NCBI RefSeq assembly: GCF_031323975.1
Contig: NZ_JAVIWS010000001.1
Coordinates: forward strand, 2,294,001-2,358,000
Source of the DNA: Escherichia ruysiae
Lineage (GTDB): Bacteria; Pseudomonadota; Gammaproteobacteria; Enterobacterales; Enterobacteriaceae
Direction: 5' to 3'
DNA: 64,000 nt
A program made the translations under genes and the position numbers. Each line of letters opens with the position of its first letter. Within the stretch, counting starts at the first letter, position 1. Below the pieces are notes generated by a model that worked only from the letters and a program-made list of their open reading frames with translations, was not told where the DNA came from and made no database searches. Below are positions 37,892-50,951 of this stretch, in pieces.

Positions 37892-38011
37892 ATGCCTGGC
37901 AGTTCCCTACTCTCGCATGGGGAGACCCCACACTACCATCGGCGCTACGGCGTTTCACTTCTGAGTTCGGCATGGGGTCAGGTGGGACCACCGCGCTACG
38001 GCCGCCAGGCA
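37892..38011 (-). rRNA. rrf: 5S ribosomal RNA
   Basis: 120 nt that begin TGCCTGGCGGCCGTAGCGCG on the minus strand and end AACTGCCAGGCAT. The gene order around it corresponds to rrnE of K-12 (rrfE). The T1 terminator starts three bases past its 3' end. Confidence 0.98.
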
Positions 38012-38109
38012 AATTCTGTTTATCAACACGTCCTGTTCCGACATGTCGATTTAATCTGTATCAGGCTGAAAATCTTTCTCTCAATCCGCCAAAACAGCTT
38101 CGGCGTTGT

Positions 38110-41016
<2,907 letters not shown>

Positions 41017-41126
41017 TCACAACCCGAAGATGTTTCTTTCGATTCATCATCGTGTTGCGAAAATTTGAGAGACTCACGAATAATCTTTCGACTATTCAGT
41101 GTTTCAATTTTCAGCTTGATCCAGAT

Positions 41127-41138
41127 TTTTAAAGAGCA
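41127..41138 (-). promoter_or_regulatory. boxA antitermination element in the 16S-23S spacer
   Basis: TGCTCTTTAAAA on the minus strand, between tRNA-Glu and 23S; the spacer copy of rrn boxA bound by NusB/NusE. Confidence 0.8.
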
Positions 41139-41211
41139 AATATCTCAAACATCACCCGAAGATGAGTTTTGAGATATTAAGGCAGGTGACTTTCACTCAC
41201 AAACCAGCAAG

Positions 41212-41287
41212 TGGCGTCCCCTAGGGGATTCGAACCCCTGTTACCGCCGTGAAAGGGCGGTGTCCTGGGCCTCTAGACGAAGGGGAC
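41212..41287 (-). tRNA. gltV: tRNA-Glu (UUC)
   Basis: 76 nt with encoded CCA. On the minus strand it reads GTCCCCTTCGTCTAGAGGCC at the 5' end, has a CCCTTTCACGG anticodon stem-loop with anticodon TTC, a GGGGTTCGAATCCCC T-arm, and ends GGGGACGCCA. Acceptor, anticodon and T stems all pair. It lies in the 16S-23S spacer, as gltV does in rrnE. Confidence 0.98.
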
Positions 41288-41372
41288 GTATCAGTCTGCT
41301 TCGCAAGACGCCTTGCTTTTCACTTTCTATCAGACAATCTGTGTGAGCACTTCAAAGAACGCTTCTTTAAGG

Positions 41373-42914
<1,542 letters not shown>

Positions 42915-43046
42915 AAAAGTTTGATGCTCAAAGAATTAAACTTCGTAATGAATTACGTGTTCACTCTTGAGACTTGGTATTCATTTATCGTCTTGCGACG
43001 TTAAGAATCCGTATCTTCGAGTGCCCACACAGATTGTCTGATAAAT

Positions 43047-43058
43047 TGTTAAAGAGCA
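43047..43058 (-). promoter_or_regulatory. boxA antitermination element in the rrn leader
   Basis: TGCTCTTTAACA on the minus strand, between P2 and 16S: the leader boxA for NusB/NusE-dependent antitermination. Confidence 0.9.
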
Positions 43059-43098
43059 GTTGCGACGCGGCTTTCAGCTCACTGTCGCGAGGTGGCGT

Positions 43099-43126
43099 AT
43101 ATTACGCTTTCCTCTTTCAGAGTCAA
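43099..43126 (-). promoter_or_regulatory. rrn promoter P2
   Basis: On the minus strand, TTGACT (-35), a 16-bp spacer, TAATAT (-10); the usual rrn P2, followed by CGCCACCTCGCGAC. Confidence 0.9.
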
Positions 43127-43209
43127 CCCTGAATTTCAGGATTTTATCTCTTCAACCGAACCGGCTATTTGTGTGAAGTGATTCACATCCGCCGTGTCGA
43201 TGGAGGCGC

Positions 43210-43237
43210 ATTATAGGGAGTTCTCCTGAGGCCGCAA
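43210..43237 (-). promoter_or_regulatory. rrn promoter P1
   Basis: On the minus strand, TTGCGG (-35), a 16-bp spacer, TATAAT (-10), then a GC-rich GCGCC discriminator, the feature that makes rrn P1 sensitive to ppGpp and DksA. An A-rich UP-element-like tract lies just upstream (43240-43257). Confidence 0.9.
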
Positions 43238-43313
43238 TAGAAAAATTGCAAAAAAATGACTGACTGCTGCATTCCCCAGCAAAACCCCTATTTATACCTT
43301 TTTACGCACAGAG

Positions 43314-43322
43314 TTATCCACA
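43314..43322 (+). promoter_or_regulatory. Perfect DnaA box
   Basis: TTATCCACA, the consensus R-type DnaA box, about 75 bp upstream of rrn P1 and about 90 bp upstream of the purHD operator. Single boxes occur by chance across a genome, so a role is only possible. Confidence 0.45.
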
Positions 43323-43408
43323 ATCATAAGCGTTATTTCTGTATTCCTGACCTGCTAACCACAATCGAAATGCTGCTCACCATCGAAACAAAAAAATTCG
43401 CGAGCGTT

Positions 43409-43424
43409 GCGCAAACGTTTTCGT
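43409..43424 (+). promoter_or_regulatory. PurR operator of purHD
   Basis: GCGCAAACGTTTTCGT matches the PurR box ACGCAAACGTTTTCGT at 15 of 16 positions. A -10-like TACAAT follows directly (43425-43430), so bound PurR would block the promoter. Confidence 0.92.
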
Positions 43425-43449
43425 TACAATGCGGGCGAAAAATAAAGAT

Positions 43450-43500
43450 GCCCCGTTAGGGGCGTTAGCTGAGTTTTTCGCGAAAAATTCAGCTAACGCT
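43450..43500 (+). other. Leader hairpins upstream of purH
   Basis: A small hairpin GCCCC-GTTA-GGGGC (43450-43463) overlaps by three bases a 40-bp near-perfect palindrome (43461-43500), with arms GGCGTTAGCTGAGTTTTTCG and CGAAAAATTCAGCTAACGCT and only two mismatches. Both lie in the predicted purHD 5' leader, ending 31 nt before the ATG. No U-tract follows, so it is not an ordinary terminator. Confidence 0.6.
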
Positions 43501-43531
43501 CTCTGTAATAGTCAAATCCAGGGGATTTACC

Positions 43532-45121
43532 ATGCAACAACGTCGTCCAGTCCGCCGCGCTCTGCTCAGTGTTTCTGACAAAGCCGGTATCGTCGAATTC
43601 GCTCAGGCACTTTCCGCACGCGGTGTGGAACTGCTATCTACAGGAGGCACTGCCCGACTGTTAGCAGAAAAGGGTCTGCCGGTGACCGAAGTTTCCGATT
43701 ACACCGGTTTCCCGGAGATGATGGATGGACGTGTGAAGACTCTGCATCCGAAAGTACATGGTGGCATTCTGGGCCGTCGCGGCCAGGACGATGCCATTAT
43801 GGAAGAACATCAGATCCAGCCTATCGATATGGTGGTTGTTAACCTGTATCCGTTCGCCCAGACCGTGGCTCGTGAAGGCTGCTCGCTGGAAGATGCGGTT
43901 GAGAACATCGATATCGGCGGCCCAACGATGGTGCGCTCCGCAGCGAAGAACCATAAAGATGTCGCAATCGTGGTGAAGAGCAGCGACTACGACGCCATTA
44001 TTAAAGAGATGGATGCCAACGAAGGTTCGCTTCTGCTTGCAACCCGTTTCGACCTCGCAATCAAAGCCTTCGAACACACCGCCGCCTACGACAGCATGAT
44101 TGCCAACTACTTCGGCAGCATGGTTCCGGCTTACCACGGTGAAAGCAAAGAAGCTGCCGGTCGCTTCCCGCGCACTTTGAACCTGAACTTCATTAAGAAG
44201 CAGGATATGCGTTACGGCGAGAACAGCCACCAGCAGGCTGCCTTCTATATAGAAGAGAATGTGAAAGAAGCCTCCGTTGCCACCGCAACCCAGGTTCAGG
44301 GTAAAGCCCTCTCTTATAACAACATCGCCGATACTGATGCGGCGCTGGAGTGCGTGAAAGAGTTCGCCGAGCCGGCATGTGTCATTGTGAAGCACGCCAA
44401 CCCTTGCGGCGTGGCTATCGGCAATTCCATTCTTGATGCTTACGATCGCGCGTACAAAACCGACCCGACCTCCGCATTCGGCGGCATCATTGCCTTTAAC
44501 CGCGAGCTGGATGCTGAAACAGCACAGGCCATCATTTCTCGTCAGTTTGTCGAAGTGATTATTGCGCCGTCCGCCAGCGAAGAAGCCCTGAAAATCACCG
44601 CCGCCAAACAGAACGTTCGCGTCCTGACCTGTGGTCAGTGGGGCGAACGTATTCCGGGTCTTGATTTCAAACGCGTGAACGGCGGTCTGCTGGTTCAGGA
44701 TCGCGATCTGGGCATGGTCGGTGCAGAAGAACTGCGCGTCGTCACCAAACGTCAGCCGACCGAGCAGGAACTGCGTGATGCGCTGTTCTGCTGGAAAGTG
44801 GCGAAGTTTGTGAAATCCAATGCCATCGTTTATGCCAAAAACAATATGACCATCGGGATTGGCGCAGGCCAGATGAGCCGCGTGTACTCCGCAAAAATCG
44901 CCGGCATTAAAGCTGCCGATGAAGGCCTGGAAGTGAAAGGTTCCTCTATGGCTTCTGATGCATTCTTCCCGTTCCGCGACGGTATTGATGCCGCCGCCGC
45001 TGCGGGCGTGACCTGCGTAATCCAGCCCGGCGGTTCTATCCGTGATGACGAAGTGATTGCCGCTGCCGATGAACACGGTATTGCGATGCTCTTCACCGAC
45101 ATGCGCCACTTCCGCCATTAA
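43532..45121 (+). CDS. purH: Bifunctional AICAR transformylase/IMP cyclohydrolase PurH
   Basis: Carries out the last two steps to IMP: formylation of AICAR and ring closure. The 529-residue protein has the N-terminal MGS-like cyclohydrolase domain (residues 1-200, [25 protein letters not shown]) and the C-terminal transformylase domain with KHANPCGVA (catalytic Lys/His) and [15 protein letters not shown] lies 8 nt before the ATG. It is 11 nt from purD, forming the PurR-regulated purHD operon. Confidence 0.98.
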   Translation: MQQRRPVRRALLSVSDKAGIVEFAQALSARGVELLSTGGTARLLAEKGLPVTEVSDYTGFPEMMDGRVKTLHPKVHGGILGRRGQDDAIMEEHQIQPIDMVVVNLYPFAQTVAREGCSLEDAVENIDIGGPTMVRSAAKNHKDVAIVVKSSDYDAIIKEMDANEGSLLLATRFDLAIKAFEHTAAYDSMIANYFGSMVPAYHGESKEAAGRFPRTLNLNFIKKQDMRYGENSHQQAAFYIEENVKEASVATATQVQGKALSYNNIADTDAALECVKEFAEPACVIVKHANPCGVAIGNSILDAYDRAYKTDPTSAFGGIIAFNRELDAETAQAIISRQFVEVIIAPSASEEALKITAAKQNVRVLTCGQWGERIPGLDFKRVNGGLLVQDRDLGMVGAEELRVVTKRQPTEQELRDALFCWKVAKFVKSNAIVYAKNNMTIGIGAGQMSRVYSAKIAGIKAADEGLEVKGSSMASDAFFPFRDGIDAAAAAGVTCVIQPGGSIRDDEVIAAADEHGIAMLFTDMRHFRH

Positions 45122-45132
45122 TGGAGCAATAG

Positions 45133-46422
45133 ATGAAAGTATTAGTGATTGGTAACGGCGGGCGCGAACACGCGCTGGCCTGGAAAGCGGCGCAATCACC
45201 GCTGGTTGAGAGAGTATTTGTCGCACCAGGTAATGCGGGAACGGCACTGGAACCTGCGCTGCAAAACGTCGCTATCGGCGTGACCGATATCCCGGCACTG
45301 CTGGATTTCGCGCAAAACGAAAAGGTAGATCTGACCATCGTCGGCCCGGAAGCGCCGCTGGTGAAAGGCGTGGTCGATACCTTCCGCGCCGCTGGGCTGA
45401 AGATCTTCGGCCCGACGGCAGGTGCCGCGCAACTGGAAGGGTCGAAAGCGTTTACCAAGGATTTCCTGGCTCGCCATAAGATCCCTACGGCGGAATACCA
45501 GAACTTCACCGAGGTAGAACCTGCGCTGGCGTATCTGCGTGAGAAAGGCGCGCCAATCGTCATTAAAGCTGACGGTCTGGCTGCCGGGAAAGGCGTTATC
45601 GTCGCGATGACGCTGGAAGAAGCCGAAGCGGCTGTTCACGATATGCTGGCGGGCAACGCCTTTGGCGACGCGGGTCATCGCATTGTTATCGAAGAGTTCC
45701 TCGACGGCGAAGAAGCGAGCTTTATCGTGATGGTGGACGGCGAGCATGTGCTGCCGATGGCCACCAGCCAGGATCACAAACGCGTAGGCGATAAAGATAC
45801 CGGGCCGAACACCGGCGGAATGGGCGCTTACTCTCCAGCGCCGGTAGTAACCGATGAAGTTCATCAGCGCACGATGGAACGTATCATCTGGCCAACCGTG
45901 AAAGGCATGGCGGCGGAAGGAAACACCTACACCGGTTTTCTCTATGCAGGTTTGATGATCGACAAACAGGGCAATCCAAAGGTTATCGAATTTAACTGCC
46001 GCTTTGGCGATCCAGAAACCCAGCCGATTATGCTGCGCATGAAGTCCGATCTGGTTGAACTCTGCCTGGCCGCCTGTGAAGGCAAGCTGGACGAGAAAAC
46101 ATCCGAGTGGGATGAACGCGCTTCTCTCGGCGTGGTGATGGCTGCGGGTGGATATCCGGGCGATTATCGCACTGGCGATGTGATCCACGGCCTGCCCCTG
46201 GAAGAAGTCGAAGGCGGCAAAGTGTTCCACGCGGGCACAAAACTGGCAGATGACGAGCAGGTGGTGACCAGCGGCGGGCGCGTACTGTGCGTCACCGCGC
46301 TGGGTCATACCGTGGCAGAAGCGCAGAAACGCGCCTATGACTTAATGACTGATATCCACTGGGATGACTGCTTCTGCCGGAAAGATATCGGCTGGCGCGC
46401 TATCGAACGCGAGCAGAACTAA
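45133..46422 (+). CDS. purD: Phosphoribosylamine-glycine ligase PurD
   Basis: Joins glycine to phosphoribosylamine using ATP, making GAR in purine synthesis. The 429-residue protein has an N-terminal Rossmann-like part starting MKVLVIGNGGREHALAWK and the ATP-grasp core with KADGLAAGKGVIVA and FNCRFGDPETQ. It is the second gene of purHD. Its last four bases overlap the end of zraR on the other strand, leaving no room for an intrinsic terminator between them. Confidence 0.98.
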   Translation: MKVLVIGNGGREHALAWKAAQSPLVERVFVAPGNAGTALEPALQNVAIGVTDIPALLDFAQNEKVDLTIVGPEAPLVKGVVDTFRAAGLKIFGPTAGAAQLEGSKAFTKDFLARHKIPTAEYQNFTEVEPALAYLREKGAPIVIKADGLAAGKGVIVAMTLEEAEAAVHDMLAGNAFGDAGHRIVIEEFLDGEEASFIVMVDGEHVLPMATSQDHKRVGDKDTGPNTGGMGAYSPAPVVTDEVHQRTMERIIWPTVKGMAAEGNTYTGFLYAGLMIDKQGNPKVIEFNCRFGDPETQPIMLRMKSDLVELCLAACEGKLDEKTSEWDERASLGVVMAAGGYPGDYRTGDVIHGLPLEEVEGGKVFHAGTKLADDEQVVTSGGRVLCVTALGHTVAEAQKRAYDLMTDIHWDDCFCRKDIGWRAIEREQN

Positions 46423-47744
46423 CGCGACAGTTTTGCCAATAGCGTTTTGCGCGTGATCCCTAACTGACGGGCGGCTTCGGTTTTGTTGCCGCCCGTTTTC
46501 TCCAGTGCCGCCAGAATCACTTCTTTTTCCACTTCCACCAGCGGCTGAATATCCTGACTTTGCGCCAACGGAATCGGCGTACTGGCAATCGCCAGCGGCA
46601 GCTCGCGTTCGGAAATATATTCCCCGGTCAGCAGCACCACCGCTCGTTCTACCGCGTTTTCCAGTTCGCGAATATTTCCCGGCCAGTCGTAGTGAATCAG
46701 CAGATCCATCGCCTGGGGCGTAAAGCCTTTTACCGCCTTGCGATTGCGTTCGGCAAATCGCTGAAGAAAATGGTTAGCTAGCAGGGGAATATCTTCCCGC
46801 CGTCGCCGCAGCGACGGCACTTCAATTGCCACCACGTTCAGGCGATAGTAGAGATCCTGGCGAAAACGCCCGGCCTTTACCTCAGCGGCAAGATCGCGAT
46901 GGGTCGCGGCAATCAGCCGAACATCAACCGAAATAGTCTGGTTGCTGCCGACACGCTGAACTTCACGCTCCTGAATCGCACGCAGCAGACGAACCTGCAT
47001 CATCGGCGAGATATCGCCAATTTCATCGAGAAACAACGTGCCGCCGTCTGCCTCAACAAAGCGCCCTTCCCGCCGTTTGTCGGCGCCGGTAAACGCCCCT
47101 TTTTCGTGACCGAACAATTCAGATTCCAGTAAGGATTCGTTGAGTGCCGCGCAGTTGAGCGTTACCAGCGGTTTTTCGCTACGTGCGCTACTGGCGTGAA
47201 TCGCCCTGGCGACCAGCTCTTTACCGGTGCCGGAATCGCCGTGGATCAGCACCGTGGCTTCCGATGGCGCGACGAGGGCGATTTCACTGAGCAGGTGTTG
47301 CATCGCCGGGCTTTTACCGACCATACCAAACTGGCTGGCAGACACCGCAGGCGTTTCAGAAGCGAGAATCTGCGTATGCGCGAGCGCCTTTTCCAGCGTC
47401 GCCTGCAAGTTATCGAAATCCAGCGGCTTAATGAGATAATCCAGTGCCCCGGTCTTCAGTGCTTCTACCGCCGTCTCGACGCTGGAGTAAGCGGTCATAA
47501 TCAGTACCGGAATCGCCGGATTTAACGCTTTGATCTCTTTCAACGTGGCGATGCCGTCCATCTCCGCCATTCGCACATCGCAAAGCACAAGATCAAAAAC
47601 CTGTTCCCGCACCTGTGCCAGCGCCTGTTGCCCGCTGTTCGCCAGCGCGACGTTATAGCCCCAACCGCGCAGCAATGCCTGCAAGATGGTGCAGTGGCTA
47701 ATGTCATCATCCACCACCAGAATATCGATATTATCGTGCGTCAT
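46419..47744 (-). CDS. zraR: Sigma-54-dependent response regulator ZraR
   Basis: NtrC-type activator (formerly HydG) of the zinc/envelope-stress system. In 441 residues: receiver domain with phospho-Asp56 in [15 protein letters not shown]+ domain with Walker A GDSGTGKE, the sigma-54-contacting GAFTGA loop and Walker [10 protein letters not shown], then a Fis-type HTH ([22 protein letters not shown]). It overlaps zraS by four bases (ATGA) and drives zraP and its own operon. Confidence 0.97.
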   Translation of the reverse strand: MTHDNIDILVVDDDISHCTILQALLRGWGYNVALANSGQQALAQVREQVFDLVLCDVRMAEMDGIATLKEIKALNPAIPVLIMTAYSSVETAVEALKTGALDYLIKPLDFDNLQATLEKALAHTQILASETPAVSASQFGMVGKSPAMQHLLSEIALVAPSEATVLIHGDSGTGKELVARAIHASSARSEKPLVTLNCAALNESLLESELFGHEKGAFTGADKRREGRFVEADGGTLFLDEIGDISPMMQVRLLRAIQEREVQRVGSNQTISVDVRLIAATHRDLAAEVKAGRFRQDLYYRLNVVAIEVPSLRRRREDIPLLANHFLQRFAERNRKAVKGFTPQAMDLLIHYDWPGNIRELENAVERAVVLLTGEYISERELPLAIASTPIPLAQSQDIQPLVEVEKEVILAALEKTGGNKTEAARQLGITRKTLLAKLSR

Positions 47745-49117
47745 CCTTGTGGGTCCTTACGCGTAATATTGACCGGAAGCCATAGAGTGAACGTTGCGCC
47801 TTTCCCCTCCTGGCTTGCGACCTGAATTGTACCACCGTGTTGTTCAACAATATTATGCACGACCGCCAACCCCAGTCCGGTGCCTTCGGCTTTGGTGGTG
47901 AAGTACGGAGTGAAGATGGCTTCAAGCTGATCCGCCGCAATTCCCTTACCGTTGTCGGTAACGCTGATTTTCACGCCCGTGCCGCTTTCGCTGGCCGCCA
48001 CGCTAATCACCCCATGCTGACCAATCGCCTGAATAGCATTGAGATAGAGATTCAACAGAACCTGGGTCAGCCGATCCGGATCGGCCTGAATTTGCGGCAA
48101 TGTGTCGTTGGCGGTAAAGCGCAACTGAATTTCCCGGCTGTTTGCATCCTGGCTTACCAACTGTAATGAGTGGTTAATCAGGGTGTTGAGATCCACCGCC
48201 TGCAAAGCCAGATGCGTTGGCTTAACCAGTTCCAGTAACTCGCTGACCACGCGGTTTAAACGGTCGGCCTCTTTCGCCATCACCTGCGCCAGTTGATGCG
48301 CTTCCCCACCCTCTGGTGCTCGTTCGGCAAAATATTTCGCCAGCCCTTTAATTGAGGAAAGCGGATTGCGAATTTCATGGGCAACACCTGCCGCCAGATG
48401 CCCCAGCGCCACCAGCTTCTCTTTGCGCTTCATTTCATCCTGCAACAGCTGGCGCGAGCGCAGATACCGGCGATACCAGAAGAATGACAACACGCTTGCC
48501 AGTAGCACCGTCGCCAGGGCGAAGAGGATAATAAGGGTGTTTCTCTGCTCACGATCTTCAGCACTCACAATGTTACTGGCATCGAAAGCGATAAAAATTG
48601 CTTGTGGTGTCGCGGCATACTGCTGCATATGGCGCATCCGGTGCATTCCAGCAGCAAACATCGGTTGAAACTGGCGATAAATTTCCAGAACAGGCTCGCC
48701 GTCTGCGCTATCGATCCGCCGCCACGCTTCTTCATCTCCCGGATGTAACTGCTGCATTTCCTGCGGGGAATAAAGCTGTTTTCCCACCATGCCGGAGTTG
48801 CTATGCATCACGATTATTCCTTGTTCATCCGTGACCGCAAACCAACGTACTCCAGGCTGTCCGGCCATTTCTTCCAGTAAGGCCTGCTGCTGCGCATGAT
48901 GCATGCGCATCCCCATGCCGACGCGCGAGCCGGATTCGAGAGCACGGATAAGTACACTGCCTTTTTCCAGAAGCGTTTGTCTGGCGGCGGCAGTCTCGCG
49001 CCCATAATCGCGAATCACTGTCACCGCAAACAGCCCCACCAGCCCAACAATGGCCACGGGCAGGATGGCGCTTAACCATTTGGCTAAGGAGTCTTTAGAA
49101 CGTTGCATAAAACGCAT
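47741..49117 (-). CDS. zraS: Sensor histidine kinase ZraS (divergent sensor domain)
   Basis: Membrane sensor kinase (formerly HydH) that phosphorylates ZraR in response to periplasmic zinc or lead, restrained by ZraP. Two membrane spans (about residues 14-36 and 193-215) flank a periplasmic domain; then follow the phospho-acceptor His247 in AAGVAHEIRNP and the ATPase N, G1 and G2 boxes (NLYLNAIQAI, DNGKGIA, GTGLGLAVV). It has 458 residues, about seven fewer than K-12. The kinase half is nearly identical to K-12, but residues 97-192 differ strongly and carry a Met/His-rich GMHRMRHMQQ patch. Confidence 0.95.
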   Translation of the reverse strand: MRFMQRSKDSLAKWLSAILPVAIVGLVGLFAVTVIRDYGRETAAARQTLLEKGSVLIRALESGSRVGMGMRMHHAQQQALLEEMAGQPGVRWFAVTDEQGIIVMHSNSGMVGKQLYSPQEMQQLHPGDEEAWRRIDSADGEPVLEIYRQFQPMFAAGMHRMRHMQQYAATPQAIFIAFDASNIVSAEDREQRNTLIILFALATVLLASVLSFFWYRRYLRSRQLLQDEMKRKEKLVALGHLAAGVAHEIRNPLSSIKGLAKYFAERAPEGGEAHQLAQVMAKEADRLNRVVSELLELVKPTHLALQAVDLNTLINHSLQLVSQDANSREIQLRFTANDTLPQIQADPDRLTQVLLNLYLNAIQAIGQHGVISVAASESGTGVKISVTDNGKGIAADQLEAIFTPYFTTKAEGTGLGLAVVHNIVEQHGGTIQVASQEGKGATFTLWLPVNITRKDPQG

Positions 49118-49152
49118 CTTCTTCTTTTTTGCCTGTTCATCCCTTTTTGACA

Positions 49153-49166
49153 GCAGAAATCATGCC
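49153..49166 (-). promoter_or_regulatory. Sigma-54 promoter of zraSR
   Basis: On the minus strand, TGGCATGATTTCTGC: GG and GC exactly 10 bp apart, the -24/-12 signature, 36 nt upstream of the zraS start. Confidence 0.85.
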
Positions 49167-49218
49167 ATCTTTGATCAGCGTTTACCCTGCGCTGTAACAC
49201 AAACGCTTATGTTTCAAT

Positions 49219-49264
49219 GAGTAAAAATGACTCGCTACCCACATCAGGCGAGTCATTTTTACTC
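49219..49264. promoter_or_regulatory. ZraR binding sites (perfect inverted repeat)
   Basis: GAGTAAAAATGACTCGC (49219-49235) and its exact reverse complement GCGAGTCATTTTTACTC (49248-49264), 12 bp apart. This matches the ZraR site as I remember it. Placed between the two divergent sigma-54 promoters, it can serve both. Confidence 0.88.
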
Positions 49265-49307
49265 GCTTATCATGCCAGATTTCCCGTCACGTCAGCGTTT
49301 CGTCGTT

Positions 49308-49321
49308 GGCACGGAAGATGC
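49308..49321 (+). promoter_or_regulatory. Sigma-54 promoter of zraP
   Basis: TTGGCACGGAAGATGCA: consensus TGGCAC with GG and GC 10 bp apart, 37 nt before the zraP ATG. Confidence 0.9.
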
Positions 49322-49357
49322 AATACCCAAAGTAAGACAACCACTGGAGGATTAACC

Positions 49358-49783
49358 ATGAAACGGAACACGAAAATTGCCCTGGTGATGATGGCGCTTT
49401 CAGCAATGGCGATGGGATCAACATCTGCATTTGCCCACGGCGGACACGGTATGTGGCAGCAAAATTCCGCGCCTTTGACCAGCGAACAACAGACGGCGTG
49501 GCAGAAAATCCATAATGACTTTTATGCTCAAAGCAGCGCGCTGCAACAGCAACTGGTGACGAAGCGTTATGAATACAACGCTCTGTTAGCCGCTAACCCA
49601 CCGGATAGCAGCAAAATTAATGCGGTCGCCAAAGAGATGGAGACTTTGCGTCAGTCGTTAGATGAGTTACGGGTAAAACGGGATATCGCGATGGCTGAAG
49701 CGGGTATTCCGCGCGGTGCAGGAATGGGCATGGGTTACGGCGGCTGCGGTGGTGGCGGTCATATGGGTATGGGTCACTGGTAA
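49358..49783 (+). CDS. zraP: Zinc-binding periplasmic chaperone ZraP
   Basis: Periplasmic zinc-dependent chaperone and repressor of ZraSR signalling. I start at MKRNTKIALVMMALSAM, after CTGGAGG, giving 141 residues; the longer frame runs through the sigma-54 promoter. A signal peptide ends STSAFA. Zinc-binding HGGHGMW opens the mature protein, a helical LTxxQ-type core follows (TSEQQTAWQKIHNDF), and the C-terminal tail is rich in Gly, Met and His (GYGGCGGGGHMGMGHW) with one Cys. Confidence 0.96.
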   Translation: MKRNTKIALVMMALSAMAMGSTSAFAHGGHGMWQQNSAPLTSEQQTAWQKIHNDFYAQSSALQQQLVTKRYEYNALLAANPPDSSKINAVAKEMETLRQSLDELRVKRDIAMAEAGIPRGAGMGMGYGGCGGGGHMGMGHW

Positions 49784-49784
49784 A

Positions 49785-50480
49785 TCAGAACGTTTTCTCG
49801 TTGGGTTGCCAGCGACAGAAATCAGAGTTTGCCACTAACAGTAATTGCGAACCTTCGGGCGCTTCCAGCCATGCCACGCTGACATCAACAGAAGAGCTGC
49901 TCTGGCGGCGCTCGATATGCGCTATCGCCTGCGAATCTAAATCAGGTTTAATGGTTTGCCCTTCGCAGGTGGTTACGGTCTGTTCCATCTCATGCCAGCG
50001 TCCCTGACGCAGCACCACTCTCCCCTGGCGTAAAGCATCGCTAATCTGGCGGATTTGGTCAGCGCGATAACGGTATAAATCGATTTGGTCGTTAGAAAGC
50101 TGCTGCTTTTCCCCGTCGGATTCACGTTGCATAAAGCTCAGGTCGCCGCGATCGTCAAAACGCGCGCGAATGTTCACCGGCGGTTTACTGTAGACGTTGA
50201 TATTGATAAGTGTGAGATTATCGCCCTGCCAGCGATACTCTCGCGTCGTGGTATCGCCATTGCGCCACGGGCTGAACACAGCAAGCAAATGCACATTGTC
50301 ACCGCTGTCTTTTCGCCAGATACGTACCGCGCCCTGGTCTTCAGCAAAACCACTGGCAGTAAAGGGAGGAAGTGAAGAGTTGTGGCTACAGGCAGTGAGA
50401 AACAGTACACCTGCCAGCATCAATGAGTGACGCCAGAAAGACAAAAGGGGTGAAACCACCCCTTCGTTAAAACTGTTCAC
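49785..50480 (-). CDS. yjaH: Putative lipoprotein YjaH (DUF1481)
   Basis: Predicted lipoprotein of unknown function. The start used gives 231 residues, as annotated in K-12, from a GTG; another GTG two codons upstream is also in frame. A lipoprotein signal HSLMLAGVLFLTAC is clear (Cys at about residue 31). The first dozen codons, however, overlap the hupA terminator hairpin, and no good ribosome-binding site precedes the GTG, so the true start may be further in, near SLMLAG. Convergent with zraP, one base apart. Confidence 0.8.
   Translation of the reverse strand: MNSFNEGVVSPLLSFWRHSLMLAGVLFLTACSHNSSLPPFTASGFAEDQGAVRIWRKDSGDNVHLLAVFSPWRNGDTTTREYRWQGDNLTLININVYSKPPVNIRARFDDRGDLSFMQRESDGEKQQLSNDQIDLYRYRADQIRQISDALRQGRVVLRQGRWHEMEQTVTTCEGQTIKPDLDSQAIAHIERRQSSSSVDVSVAWLEAPEGSQLLLVANSDFCRWQPNEKTF
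50437..50465 (-). terminator. hupA intrinsic terminator
   Basis: On the minus strand, AAGGGGTG, loop GTTT, CACCCCTT, then TTGTCTTT. It starts 28 nt after the hupA stop and lies within the annotated first codons of yjaH. Confidence 0.82.
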
Positions 50481-50492
50481 TGCCACGCAATC

Positions 50493-50765
50493 TTACTTAA
50501 CTGCGTCTTTCAGTGCCTTGCCAGAAACAAATGCCGGTACGTTAGCTGCGGCGATTTTGATTTCTTTACCGGTCTGCGGGTTGCGGCCAGTACGCTCAGC
50601 GCGGTGGTTCACTTTGAAGGTTCCGAAACCAACCAGTTGTACAGCATCGCCTTCTTTCAGAGACTCAGTAATTGCAGCCAGAGTGGACTCCAGAGCAGCT
50701 TTAGCCTGGGTTTTGGACAGTTCTGCTTTCTCTGCAATTACATCAATCAGTTGAGTCTTGTTCAT
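50493..50765 (-). CDS. hupA: DNA-binding protein HU-alpha
   Basis: One of the two HU subunits; bends and compacts DNA in the nucleoid. The 90-residue protein starts [18 protein letters not shown] and carries the HU arm signature [19 protein letters not shown], with the DNA-intercalating Pro in RNPQTG. It is identical in this reading to E. coli HupA. AAGGATAAC lies just before the ATG. Confidence 0.99.
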
Positions 50766-50864
50766 AAGTTATCCTTACAATGTGTTTATCGCTTGCTAAG
50801 CATCGAGTGCGACGGAAATGCCAGAATAGCACTCTCCTGCATACACGCACCGATAGCCACTTTT

Positions 50865-50901
50865 TTTCGCCCCCCAAATGTAGACCAGACGGGGGGCGAA
50901 A
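50865..50901. other. Strong hairpin between yjaG and hupA
   Basis: TTTCGCCCCCC and GGGGGGCGAAA, a perfect 11-bp stem with a 15-nt loop, 50 nt past the yjaG stop. A T run lies on the plus-strand 5' side, not after the stem on the yjaG strand, so it is not a canonical terminator for yjaG, though it may protect or end that transcript. Confidence 0.6.
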
Positions 50902-50951
50902 GGGAAGACTCCAGGTACGACAAATCAGGCGTTAATTCACGTTTTCTGGTC

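Noticed and set aside
43256..43459. 67-codon open frame upstream of purH
   Set aside because: It runs through the DnaA box and PurR operator, has no ribosome-binding site and resembles no protein I know.
43661..45247. 528-codon open frame on the minus strand opposite purH
   Set aside because: Antisense by-product of purH codon bias; His/Phe-rich, without any known motif.
45196..46308. 370-codon open frame opposite purD
   Set aside because: Same reason; the plus-strand purD is complete and conserved.
49217..49357. In-frame extension of zraP
   Set aside because: It contains the ZraR sites and the sigma-54 promoter, and the shorter start has a ribosome-binding site and a signal peptide.
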